Of a stretch of 64,000 nt of DNA, positions 31,620 to 39,799 are shown piece by piece (the stretch's first letter is position 1; each line of letters opens with the position of its first letter). Made by a program: the position numbers and the translations under genes. Where the stretch lies: contig NZ_AKJE01000049.1 in NCBI RefSeq assembly GCF_000282495.1, positions 1-64,000 on the forward strand, written 5' to 3'. A model generated the notes under the pieces. It made no database searches and was not told the origin of the DNA. It saw only the letters and a program-made list of their open reading frames with translations. This DNA comes from Pseudomonas sp. GM79 (GTDB lineage: Bacteria; Pseudomonadota; Gammaproteobacteria; Pseudomonadales; Pseudomonadaceae).

Positions 31620-32606
31620 CCGATACCCATCGCTTCGTTCGTGCGGCGAAACCTCAATGAATAGCTCAATCAACTGACTATCAAGGAAGGTTTGATTAGA
31701 GGTGTCCAATGGCAGATAAAAAAATCAGCGCTTTGGACTGTGTACAGTGAGGTTTGAAAATTCAAAAAACAGACGTATCTCACTGCCGCCGAATCGCTGA
31801 GCCGGCGCCATGTGATGATTTGCTGGTCGGTGAGACACCGACATCGGTATTAGCCCGTCAAAAAGAATGGTTGGCGGCCGTTTGACCGGATTACCGGGCG
31901 GCCCGCTCGCAGTCTGTCTCGACCTCTTTTGGCCACGGATCAGGCCCTCTTTGCTCTCTCTTTTTTTGCCTCACTACTTGGCACTTACGTTCTTTCTGAC
32001 ATCTTTTGGTGCATTTTTTTGAGCATTAATAGTGCGTTCGATATTTATCGAGGCGCTGGGCGGGATGCTTTGTATTACAAGGGCAATAAAAATAATGAGT
32101 AGAAATTTCCCGCTTATAGGGCAAAAAACGCCCTGGAGTTGCTAATCGCACCATTTTAGCCCGCTCCAGACTTGTGCAAGTTACAAGTGGGAAAAACGTT
32201 TCAGCGGTCGCACCTGTTTCTGTCTCAAAAATGCAATGAAATGTCTCGCTGGTGTCTTTACAGAGGGATTTTTCGTTTTTTATCAGCAGTAACAATACTT
32301 GGGCACAGCCCTTGCAAAAGTACTTTCCAACCACCGCAAGTGTGGTTTTCAACGAAAAAAGATAATGGGGAACGTTATAAATGGGGCGCCAGAAATCAAA
32401 CCGCAGAGGCCGAATCTCTGGCGTCGGGACGCGTCAAGAGATTACCGGAGTCATGAGGAAGTTATTTCCGAATGTGACAGGAAGTTAACGACGCACACTG
32501 AGGTGCTCAACAGAAACAGTACTCACTAAAACAACGTAAGGCCTTATTTTATTGAAATAGCAAAGTGATAAGAAAATGCCGTCTGTATTGCGGCAAGGAG
32601 TGGGGT
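31620..32606. other. AT-rich intergenic region before the ATP-grasp/Anbu operon
   Basis: Almost 1 kb without a convincing gene. Base composition is markedly more AT-rich than the flanks. It contains a sigma-54-like promoter at 32300-32316 and a 54-codon open frame at 32365-32529 of doubtful status. An open frame on the minus strand (32026-32352) has no ribosome site or recognisable features and is not counted. Confidence 0.6.
32300..32316 (+). promoter_or_regulatory. Candidate sigma-54 (RpoN) promoter
   Basis: GGGCAC-AGCCC-TTGCA fits the -24/-12 consensus TGGCAC-N5-TTGCW with one mismatch (the first T) and exact spacing. Both the GG and the GC dinucleotides are kept. It points to the ATP-grasp gene and would give a leader of about 280 bases. 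Confidence 0.55.
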
Positions 32607-34016
32607 ATGTCCCGAGCTTTTTTTAACGAAATGTATGATGCGAGTGGTGGCTGCCGCCCACATTACCAGGAGTTCGCACGTTGGTTGGCGGACACACCTC
32701 TGGAGTTGCTGGATCAACGTCGTCGCGAAGCCGACCTGTTGTTCCACCGAGCCGGCATCACCTTCACCTTATACGGGGACGAGCAGGGCACAGAGCGGTT
32801 GATTCCGTTCGACATCATTCCACGCAGCATCACCGCCCGCGAATGGCAAACGGTGGAGCGTGGCTGCATTCAACGGGTCCAGGCATTGAACATGTTCCTG
32901 GCCGACATCTACCACGGGCAACGCATTCTCAAGGAGGGCATTATTCCGGCCGAACAGGTGTTGGCCAACGAGGGTTATCAGGTCGCCATGCAGGGCCTGA
33001 ATCTGCACCGCGGCATCTATGCCCACATCTCCGGGGTCGATCTGGTCCGCGACGGGGATGGCAGTTACTACGTACTGGAAGACAACTTGCGCACCCCCAG
33101 CGGTGTGAGCTACATGCTCGAAGACCGCAAGATGATGATGCGCTTGTTCCCCGAACTCTTCGCCGCCCAGCGTGTGGCACCCATCGATCACTACCCCAAT
33201 CTGCTGCTGGACACCCTCAAGAGCTCCAGCCCCCTGGACAACCCCACGGCCGTGGTATTGACCCCGGGCCGCTTCAACAGCGCTTACTTCGAACATGCGT
33301 TCCTGGCCCGTGAAATGGGCGTGGAACTGGTCGAAGGCGCCGACCTGTTTGTGCGCGACGATCATGTCTACATGCGCACCACCGCCGGCCCGAAACAGGT
33401 GGATGTGATCTATCGCCGCCTTGACGATGCCTTCCTCGATCCGCTGTCCTTCAATCCAGACTCCATGCTGGGTGTCCCGGGGCTGGTGGCGGCCTATCGC
33501 TCGGGGAACGTGGTCCTGGCCAACGCCATCGGCACCGGTGTGGCCGACGACAAGTCGATCTACCCCTATGTCGACGACATGATCCGCTTCTACCTCAGCG
33601 AGGAACCGATCCTCAAGAACGTGCCGACCTGGCAATGTCGCAAACCCGAAGAGCTGTCCCACGTGCTGGCCCATCTTCCCGAGCTGGTGGTCAAGGAAAC
33701 CCAGGGTTCCGGCGGCTACGGCATGCTGGTTGGGCCCGCAGCCACGGCGGCGGAAATCGAGGACTTCCGCGCGCGTCTCAAGGCACGCCCCGAAGCCTAT
33801 ATCGCCCAACCCACCCTGTGCCTGTCGACGTGCCCGACCTTTGTCGAAAACGGCATCGCTCCACGCCATATTGATCTGCGCCCGTTTGTACTGTCGGGCA
33901 GCGAAACCCGTCTGGTGCCCGGTGGCCTGACCCGCGTCGCATTGCGCGAAGGCTCGCTGGTGGTGAACTCGTCTCAGGGCGGCGGCACCAAAGACACTTG
34001 GGTAGTGGAGGACTAA
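32607..34016 (+). CDS. Circularly permuted ATP-grasp protein (type 2)
   Basis: A 469-residue cytoplasmic protein of the circularly permuted ATP-grasp family. Readable blocks are DRDGSYYVLEDNLRTPSGVSYMLEDR-like (ligand for ATP-Mg), VVLTPGRFNSAYFEH, VDVIYRRLDDAFLDPL, VVKETQGSGGYGMLVGP (nucleotide grip) and RHIDLRPFVLSG. Family members are predicted to ligate amino groups to carboxylates. Start at 32607 has AAGGAG six bases before ATG; the frame is open 14 codons more. It is the first gene of a four-gene set with an alpha-E protein, a transglutaminase and Anbu, a combination proposed to make and process a peptide or modify a protein; the product is unknown. Confidence 0.9.
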   Translation: MSRAFFNEMYDASGGCRPHYQEFARWLADTPLELLDQRRREADLLFHRAGITFTLYGDEQGTERLIPFDIIPRSITAREWQTVERGCIQRVQALNMFLADIYHGQRILKEGIIPAEQVLANEGYQVAMQGLNLHRGIYAHISGVDLVRDGDGSYYVLEDNLRTPSGVSYMLEDRKMMMRLFPELFAAQRVAPIDHYPNLLLDTLKSSSPLDNPTAVVLTPGRFNSAYFEHAFLAREMGVELVEGADLFVRDDHVYMRTTAGPKQVDVIYRRLDDAFLDPLSFNPDSMLGVPGLVAAYRSGNVVLANAIGTGVADDKSIYPYVDDMIRFYLSEEPILKNVPTWQCRKPEELSHVLAHLPELVVKETQGSGGYGMLVGPAATAAEIEDFRARLKARPEAYIAQPTLCLSTCPTFVENGIAPRHIDLRPFVLSGSETRLVPGGLTRVALREGSLVVNSSQGGGTKDTWVVED

Positions 34017-34019
34017 GAC

Positions 34020-34970
34020 ATGCTTTCAAGAACCGCTTCGGACCTCTACTGGATGTCCCGTTACCTGGAGCGCGCCGAAAACCTGGCGCGCATGCTCGAA
34101 GTCAGTTACTCGCTGTCGCTGATGCCCCACGCCGGGCGCACCGATGGCCGCGCCGAGCTGGCGATGTCGCTGCTCGCCGCCGGCACACTGGACGATTACA
34201 ACGAACGTTATGGCGAGCTCAATACCGAGCGCATGCTGCACTTCTTCGCGCTGGATGAAACCAACCCCGGCAGCATTTATTGCTGCCTGCAGGCCGCTCG
34301 GGCCAATGCTCACGCGGTGCGTGGACGCATCACCGCCGACATGTGGGAGAACATCAACGCCACCTGGCTGGAGATGCGCAATATCGCCAGCAATGGCCTG
34401 GGTCGCTACGGCATCAGTCATTTCTGCGAGTGGGTCAAGGAGCGCTCGCATCTGTTCCGTGGGGCGACCTCGGGCACGATCATGCGCAACGATGCCTACT
34501 GCTTTATCCGCCTGGGTACTTTCCTTGAACGGGCCGACAACACTCTGCGCCTGCTGGATGCGCGCTACGAAATGTTCGGCGAAGAGTCGGAGGAGGTGAG
34601 TGACAACTCTGCGCGAGGCTACTACCAATGGAGTGCCTTACTGCGCGCCTTGTCATCCTTCGAGGCGTTCAACGAGATCTACCGCAATGCGCCCGGCGCC
34701 GAGCAGGTGTCCGAGATGCTGCTGTTGCGCGGCGATGTGCCGCGTTCGCTGCACGCTTGCATCGAGGAACTGGACCAGATCCTCGCCAGCTTGCCGGGTA
34801 ACAACGGCCGACCGGCCCAACGCCTGGCCGCCGAACTGAATGCGCGGCTGCGTTACACCGGGATCGATGAGATTCTCGGCTTCGGTCTGCACCTGTGGCT
34901 GACTGATTTCATCTCCCAGGTTCGCCATCTTGGTCAGACCGTGCACGAGTCTTATCTGGAGGTCGTATGA
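34020..34970 (+). CDS. Alpha-E domain protein
   Basis: A 316-residue all-helical protein beginning MLSRTASDLYWMSRYLERAENLARMLEV, the start typical of the alpha-E family. Conserved features include NPGSIYCCLQAARANAHAVRG, MWENINATW and the C-terminal ILGFGLHLWLTDFISQVRHLGQTVHESYL. It begins three bases after the ATP-grasp stop and ends in an ATGA overlap with the transglutaminase. The family is known from its constant pairing with circularly permuted ATP-grasp proteins and may act as a binding partner; no catalytic residues are evident. Confidence 0.9.
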   Translation: MLSRTASDLYWMSRYLERAENLARMLEVSYSLSLMPHAGRTDGRAELAMSLLAAGTLDDYNERYGELNTERMLHFFALDETNPGSIYCCLQAARANAHAVRGRITADMWENINATWLEMRNIASNGLGRYGISHFCEWVKERSHLFRGATSGTIMRNDAYCFIRLGTFLERADNTLRLLDARYEMFGEESEEVSDNSARGYYQWSALLRALSSFEAFNEIYRNAPGAEQVSEMLLLRGDVPRSLHACIEELDQILASLPGNNGRPAQRLAAELNARLRYTGIDEILGFGLHLWLTDFISQVRHLGQTVHESYLEVV

Positions 34971-35764
34971 AACTGTCCATACGCCACGACACCACCTACA
35001 GCTACGCCGACGAAGTCTGCACCAGCATCCAGTTCCTGCGGCTGACACCGCAGAACAGCGATCGCCAGCGGATCCTCGAATGGCACCTGGAATTGCCGCG
35101 CCTGGTCCGCAGCCAGTTCGATCCTTACGGCAACATCCTGCATGTGTTGACGATGGACGAGCCCCACGGCGCTCTGGTGCTGACGGCTTATGGTCAGGTT
35201 GAAATCGATCCGGACCGTGAGTTTGAACGCGACAGCCAATCGCCTTTGCCATTTTTGCGCACCAGTCACCTGACAAAACTGGACGATGCCCTGAATGCCT
35301 TTACCGTGCAGCACTGCGGTACGCGGCGTGATCGGACGGCGCTGATCGACCTGATGAATGGTCTGGCCGACCACATGGTCTACAACCCGGGTGCGACCAC
35401 GGTCGATACCACCGCAGCCGAGTCGTTTGCGGGCGGAGGAGGGGTGTGCCAGGACCACACCCACGCCTTCCTGGCGTGTGCCCGCAGCCTGGGGATTCCG
35501 GCGCGTTATGTCTCTGGCTACCTGTGTACCGAAGATGAAAATCACTTGGCCAGTCATGCCTGGGCCGAAGCGTGGCTCGACGATGGCTGGTACAGCTTCG
35601 ACGTGACGAATCGGTTGGCCCGGCCCGAACGCCATCTGAAACTGGCGGTGGGTCTGGACTACCTGGACGCCTGTCCGGTACGCGGTATGCGTCGTGGCGG
35701 CGGGGCTGAGTCGATGCTGGCTCGGGTACAGGTAACGTCCCTGTTTCAGGTTCAACACCAATAA
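34967..35764 (+). CDS. Transglutaminase-like cysteine peptidase
   Basis: A 265-residue protein with an N-terminal beta domain (LSIRHDTTYSYADEVCTSIQFLRLTPQ) and a papain/transglutaminase fold. The catalytic cysteine lies in GGGVCQDHTHAFLACARSLGIPARYVSGYL, the histidine in ASHAWAEAWLD and the aspartate in WYSFDVTN. Bacterial members act as proteases or amidases more than crosslinkers. It overlaps the alpha-E gene by four bases and is followed after 80 bases, containing a strong hairpin, by the Anbu gene. Position suggests it trims or hydrolyses the product of the ATP-grasp enzyme; that is inference. Confidence 0.92.
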   Translation: MKLSIRHDTTYSYADEVCTSIQFLRLTPQNSDRQRILEWHLELPRLVRSQFDPYGNILHVLTMDEPHGALVLTAYGQVEIDPDREFERDSQSPLPFLRTSHLTKLDDALNAFTVQHCGTRRDRTALIDLMNGLADHMVYNPGATTVDTTAAESFAGGGGVCQDHTHAFLACARSLGIPARYVSGYLCTEDENHLASHAWAEAWLDDGWYSFDVTNRLARPERHLKLAVGLDYLDACPVRGMRRGGGAESMLARVQVTSLFQVQHQ

Positions 35765-35786
35765 CCCCGAGTCAGTCGCAGCAACT

Positions 35787-35815
35787 GGCCATACCGTCGT
35801 GGAGACGGTATGGCC
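35787..35815 (+). terminator. Perfect hairpin between transglutaminase and Anbu genes
   Basis: GGCCATACCGTC - GTGGA - GACGGTATGGCC is a perfect 12-bp stem with a 5-base loop. Only TCTCATCTC follows, not a clean T-tract, so it may act as a partial terminator or as an mRNA stability element that sets Anbu levels apart from the upstream genes. Confidence 0.6.
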
Positions 35816-35844
35816 TCTCATCTCAAATTCACGAGTTAACACGA

Positions 35845-36582
35845 ATGACTTATTGCGTCGCTATGCACCTGGCCGACGGGCTGGTGTTCATCTCCGATTC
35901 AAGGACCAATGCCGGTATCGACCAGATTTCAACCTTCCGTAAGCTGTTTATTTTCAGCACGCCAGGAGAGCGGCTGATCGTGCTGCAAACCGCGGGCAAC
36001 CTGGCCACGTCGCAATCGGTGGTCAACCTGCTCAAGCAGCGCGCGAGCGGGTCGGGTACCCATCTGTTGAATGTCCGAACGCTCTATGACGCCACCGTGC
36101 TGGTGGCCGAAACCATTCGCGAAGTCGTCGCCCGGGATCGCACCAAGTTGGCGGGCAAGACCGACTTGAGTTGTTCCTTTCTGGTCGGTGGGCAAATCGC
36201 GGACGGGCCCATGGACGTGTACAGCATTTACCCGCAAGGCAACTTCATTCAAGCGACTGAAGACACGCCGTTCCTGCAATTGGGTGAAAGCAAATACGGC
36301 AGGCCGATCCTGGATCGCAACCTGAAGTTTCGCACCTCACTCGACGAAGGCCTGCGCTGCGGGCTGATCTCGTTCGACTCGACCATGCACAGCAACCTGT
36401 CGGTAGGCATGCCGCTGGACTTGCTGGTGTACCGCAAAGACAGTTTTACCCGCGCGAAAAGTTACCGCATCACGGCCGACGACCCTTACTTCAATCGTAT
36501 CCGTGCGCAGTGGGCTACCGGACTGCAAGACATGCTCGCTGCTCTGCCTGAGCCTCCCGACGTGTACATGATGCCTGCATGA
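35845..36582 (+). CDS. Anbu, proteasome beta-subunit homologue
   Basis: A 245-residue Ntn-hydrolase. The N-terminus MTYCVAMHLADGLVFISDSRTNAG places a threonine right after the initiator methionine, so Met removal would expose the catalytic Thr1. The SDSRTNAG loop, KLFIF (the lysine position) and SCSFLVGGQI are those of the Anbu (ancestral beta subunit) group. Known Anbu proteins form open helical rings and have no dedicated ATPase. It follows the transglutaminase with ATP-grasp and alpha-E upstream, the conserved neighbourhood of Anbu. Its substrate is unknown. Confidence 0.92.
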   Translation: MTYCVAMHLADGLVFISDSRTNAGIDQISTFRKLFIFSTPGERLIVLQTAGNLATSQSVVNLLKQRASGSGTHLLNVRTLYDATVLVAETIREVVARDRTKLAGKTDLSCSFLVGGQIADGPMDVYSIYPQGNFIQATEDTPFLQLGESKYGRPILDRNLKFRTSLDEGLRCGLISFDSTMHSNLSVGMPLDLLVYRKDSFTRAKSYRITADDPYFNRIRAQWATGLQDMLAALPEPPDVYMMPA

Positions 36583-36623
36583 CGTAGTCGGCTGATAACA
36601 AAAATAACGATTCACCTCTTGTT

Positions 36624-36656
36624 CAAGCACCGCCCCGATTCAAGGGCGGTTTGCTT
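36624..36656 (+). terminator. Terminator downstream of Anbu
   Basis: ACCGCCC (36629-36635) pairs with GGGCGGT (36644-36650) around CGATTCAA, followed by TTGCTTG; outer bases AAGC/GCTT extend the stem. It lies 40 bases past the Anbu stop. Confidence 0.7.
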
Positions 36657-36775
36657 GCTGCCCGGTTCAGCGCACTTGAGCGGATAAAAGTCGTTCAGTG
36701 CATGGATCAACCTATTGCGAATGAATCGCTGCCATTGAGGCAATTGGAACTGGGTTAAACCCATGGAGGTGTTTT

Positions 36776-38083
36776 ATGAAGAGCAAATTACCGGCTGCGG
36801 CATGGATTCTGATCGCCATGACCCTGGGGATCCTTATCGGTTACATGGTGTTCATCAACTTTCCGGACAAGGAATCGGCGACCAAAGTAGCGGGGTACAT
36901 CTCCATTGTCTCGGATGTCTTTTTGCGTCTGATCAAAATGCTGATCGGGCCGCTGGTGTTCTCGACGCTGGTGGTGGGTATCGCGCATATGGGCGATGCC
37001 GCGTCGGTCGGGCGCGTATTTGCCAAGGCTCTGGGTTGGTTCGTGACGGCTTCGTTGGTGTCTCTGGTGCTGGGACTGGTCATGGCCAATCTGCTACAGC
37101 CAGGCCACAACCTCGGCCTTCCACTGCCCGATATCGGTGCCCACACTAACCTTGCGACGTCAGCCTTCACCCTGAAGGATTTCGTCGTCCACCTGGTACC
37201 CAAATCCTTCGCCGAGGCGATGGCCAACAACGAAATCCTGCAGATCGTGGTGTTCTCCATGTTCTTCGGCGTCGCGCTGGCGGCGCTGGGCAAAAAGGCC
37301 GAGCGCCTGGTGGGTCTGATCGAAGAGTTGTCCCACGCGATGCTGAAAATCACCGGTTACGTGATGAAGTTGGCACCCATTGCAGTGATGGCCGCCATGG
37401 CCGCGACCGTGTCGGTGAACGGGTTGGCAATCCTGTTGAAATTCGCCGTCTTCATGGGCGATTTTTACCTGGGGCTGTTCTTGCTGTGGGGGCTGCTGGT
37501 GCTGGCTGGCCTGCTGTTTCTCGGACCGCGGGTGTTCAAGCTCGTGGTGTTGATCAAGGAAGCCTTCCTGCTGTCTTTTGCCACGGCGAGCTCCGAATCG
37601 GCGTATCCGAAAATTCTCGAGGCCCTCGATCGCTTTGGTGTAAAGCGCAAGATCTCCAGTTTTGTCATGCCGATGGGGTACTCGTTCAACCTCGACGGCT
37701 CGATGATGTACTGCACGTTCGCAGTGCTGTTTATCGCCCAGGCTTACGGCATCGAGTTGTCCATCGGTACCCAGATCACCATGTTGCTGATTCTGATGCT
37801 GACCTCCAAGGGCATGGCCGGTGTACCGCGGGCGTCCCTGGTGGTGATTGCCGCGACGCTGAACCAGTTCAATATTCCCGAGGCCGGGCTGTTACTGATT
37901 CTGGGGGTCGATACGTTCCTCGATATGGGGCGCTCGGCAACCAATGCGGTGGGCAACTCCATTGCCACTGCCGTGGTCGCCAAATGGGAAGGCGAACTGA
38001 TGAGCGAAGAAGAGGCCCAGGCTCACGCCAGAACGCTGGATCTTGAAGACGCGGTGGTATCGGCGGTCCCGGTAAAGGCCTGA
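36776..38083 (+). CDS. Dicarboxylate/amino acid:cation symporter
   Basis: A 435-residue inner-membrane transporter of the DAACS family (GltP/DctA type) with about eight helices plus two re-entrant hairpins. Signatures are ATASSESAYPKILEAL (the serine-rich HP1 tip), MGYSFNLDGSMMY (helix 7, NxDGS substrate and sodium site), SKGMAGVPRASLVV (HP2) and DTFLDMGRSATNAVGNSIAT (helix 8 aspartate and arginine). It would import glutamate/aspartate or C4-dicarboxylates with H+ or Na+. GGAGG lies eight bases before the ATG. The following tctCBA genes concern other carboxylates, so the stretch is a transport cluster. Confidence 0.93.
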   Translation: MKSKLPAAAWILIAMTLGILIGYMVFINFPDKESATKVAGYISIVSDVFLRLIKMLIGPLVFSTLVVGIAHMGDAASVGRVFAKALGWFVTASLVSLVLGLVMANLLQPGHNLGLPLPDIGAHTNLATSAFTLKDFVVHLVPKSFAEAMANNEILQIVVFSMFFGVALAALGKKAERLVGLIEELSHAMLKITGYVMKLAPIAVMAAMAATVSVNGLAILLKFAVFMGDFYLGLFLLWGLLVLAGLLFLGPRVFKLVVLIKEAFLLSFATASSESAYPKILEALDRFGVKRKISSFVMPMGYSFNLDGSMMYCTFAVLFIAQAYGIELSIGTQITMLLILMLTSKGMAGVPRASLVVIAATLNQFNIPEAGLLLILGVDTFLDMGRSATNAVGNSIATAVVAKWEGELMSEEEAQAHARTLDLEDAVVSAVPVKA

Positions 38084-38144
38084 AACGCGGGCGTGCAGCC
38101 TAATAGAATAATGCCCCTGCGTTTCTGATCTGCTTTTGGTGCCA

Positions 38145-38176
38145 GCCCCGCGGGACATCAGCTCATTGCGCGGGGC
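38145..38176. terminator. GC-rich inverted repeat after the symporter gene
   Basis: GCCCCGCG (38145-38152) pairs with CGCGGGGC (38169-38176) across a 16-base loop, 61 bases past the symporter stop. No T-tract follows on the plus strand, so it is only a possible terminator. Confidence 0.45.
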
Positions 38177-38316
38177 TATCGGTCATTGCCATCCGGTTGA
38201 TTGAAAGGACACCAACAAACACAACTATGACCTACGCTTATTCCCAGACGCATGTTCAACCAACAGGGGCTCCTCCCTGATCGAAAACAACAAGAACAGC
38301 TATCCGGAGACGACTC

Positions 38317-39282
38317 ATGTTTGCATTGGCCCGTCGATTCAGCAGCAACCTCGCCGTTTTAGTTACCGCCGCCGCGCTCGCCTCACCGGTTTTTGCGCTG
38401 GACACCGTCAAATTCATGGCCCCAGGTTCAGTCGGTGGTGGTTATGACCAGACCGCACGCGTCCTGGGCAAAGCCATGGTCGAGGCGAAAACGGCAAAGT
38501 CCACAACCTTCGAAAACAAGGGCGGGGCAGGTGGAACCCTGGGGTTGGCGCAATTTGCCAACGGCACCAAGGGCGATGCCAATGCCCTGATTGTGGTTGG
38601 CGCGATCATGGTCGCGGCCATCGAGCAGAACAAGCCGCAAATCACCTTGAAAGATGTGACACCGATCGCCCGGTTGTTTACCGAATACAACGTGATTGCC
38701 GTGCGTGACGACTCGCCGTACAAAACCCTGGGCGACTTGCTCAAAGACTTCAAAGCCAACCCGTCCAGTATCAAATGGGGTGGTGGCTCCAAGGGGTCGA
38801 TCGACCACATTGGCATCGCCGAACTGGCGAGCAAAATGGACGTCCCTGTCAACAAGGTGAACTACGTCGCCTTCGCCGGTGGCGGCGAAGTCGTCGCTGC
38901 GGTGCTGGGTGGCCATATCACGGTGATCACCGGCGGCTACGCCGAGCTCGCCAAATACGTCCAGTCCAAGCAGTTCCGCTTACTCGCCATCGGCGCGCCC
39001 AACCGCGTTGAAGGCATCGATGCACCGACCCTCAAAGAGGCTGGCTATGACGTGACGATCGGCAACTGGCGGGGTGTTTACGGCGCAGCGGGCCTGACGC
39101 CCGAGCAACGTAAAGAACTGACCGAAGCCGTCCTGACCGCCACCAAAAGCAACGTATGGCAAGAAAACGTAAAAACCAATGCTTGGTCGCCGAGTATTTT
39201 GACCGGGGATGATTTCGGTAAATTCGTCGAAGAAGAGCACGGGCGCCTGCGCGCGATGCTGGTCAAGGTCGGGCTGCTTTGA
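38317..39282 (+). CDS. tctC: Tripartite tricarboxylate transporter, periplasmic binding protein
   Basis: A 321-residue precursor with a Sec signal peptide (FSSNLAVLVTAAALASPVFA) and the TctC/Bug family fold: VKFMAPGSVGGGYDQTARVLGKAM, ENKGGAGGTLGLAQF (ligand carboxylate loop) and IKWGGGSKGSIDHIG. It captures a tri- or dicarboxylate in the periplasm and delivers it to TctA/TctB. The three genes follow in order C-B-A on one transcript, with the TctB start two bases after this stop. Ligand not known; citrate and related acids are usual. Confidence 0.93.
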   Translation: MFALARRFSSNLAVLVTAAALASPVFALDTVKFMAPGSVGGGYDQTARVLGKAMVEAKTAKSTTFENKGGAGGTLGLAQFANGTKGDANALIVVGAIMVAAIEQNKPQITLKDVTPIARLFTEYNVIAVRDDSPYKTLGDLLKDFKANPSSIKWGGGSKGSIDHIGIAELASKMDVPVNKVNYVAFAGGGEVVAAVLGGHITVITGGYAELAKYVQSKQFRLLAIGAPNRVEGIDAPTLKEAGYDVTIGNWRGVYGAAGLTPEQRKELTEAVLTATKSNVWQENVKTNAWSPSILTGDDFGKFVEEEHGRLRAMLVKVGLL

Positions 39283-39283
39283 G

Positions 39284-39775
39284 ATGGCCGGGCGCTGGAG
39301 AGTCATGCCGGCCCAACTGGCGATTGGCTTAGGTGTCGTCGCCATCAGCGCGGTATTGGCGTTCGGCGCCTCGCGGTTTCCTCCCGAGATGGGCTTCGTC
39401 ATCATGGCAGCGTACGTCTATCCCTACGCCGTCGCGGCGTTTCTGGGCGTCGTCGGTCTGTTGATGTGCTATCAGGCGCTCACCGGTGGTTTTCGCAATC
39501 TTGCCGACGACCATGAGACCACGCAGGCTCAGCCCGGCGGCAAGGCCGGGGCGACTTGGGTCACGGCGGGGCTTGTAGGCGTTGCCTTGCTCATTACCTA
39601 CATCGGCTTCGTATTGGCCGCCTCATTGCTATTTGCTTGCTCGGCACGGGGTTTTGGCAGTCGCAGCCCGGTGCGGGACCTGGCCATCGGCATCGCCCTG
39701 ACGCTGCCGATTTACTGGCTTTTCACCGCCGGGCTAGGGGTTTCCCTTCCGCCCTTGATCAACGCCTGGATCTGA
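39284..39775 (+). CDS. tctB: Tripartite tricarboxylate transporter, small membrane subunit
   Basis: A 163-residue protein with four hydrophobic segments, the expected size and topology for TctB (LAIGLGVVAISAVLAFGA; VYPYAVAAFLGVVGLLM; WVTAGLVGVALLITYIGFVLAASLLF; DLAIGIALTLPIYWLFTAGLGVSLP). The start at 39284 is two bases after tctC; an ATG at 39305 with GGAGAG upstream is a serious alternative and would give 156 residues. It works with TctA as the permease. Confidence 0.88.
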   Translation: MAGRWRVMPAQLAIGLGVVAISAVLAFGASRFPPEMGFVIMAAYVYPYAVAAFLGVVGLLMCYQALTGGFRNLADDHETTQAQPGGKAGATWVTAGLVGVALLITYIGFVLAASLLFACSARGFGSRSPVRDLAIGIALTLPIYWLFTAGLGVSLPPLINAWI

Positions 39776-39799
39776 TCCGGGCCCAAGGAGGTCGACAAG

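Noticed and set aside
31977..31992. TTGGCACTTACGTTCT as a second sigma-54 promoter
   Set aside because: The -12 element lacks the essential GC dinucleotide and no gene follows within 600 bases.
32026..32352. 108-codon minus-strand frame in the AT-rich gap
   Set aside because: No ribosome site, no motif and cysteine-rich random-looking composition; it overlaps the sigma-54-like promoter.
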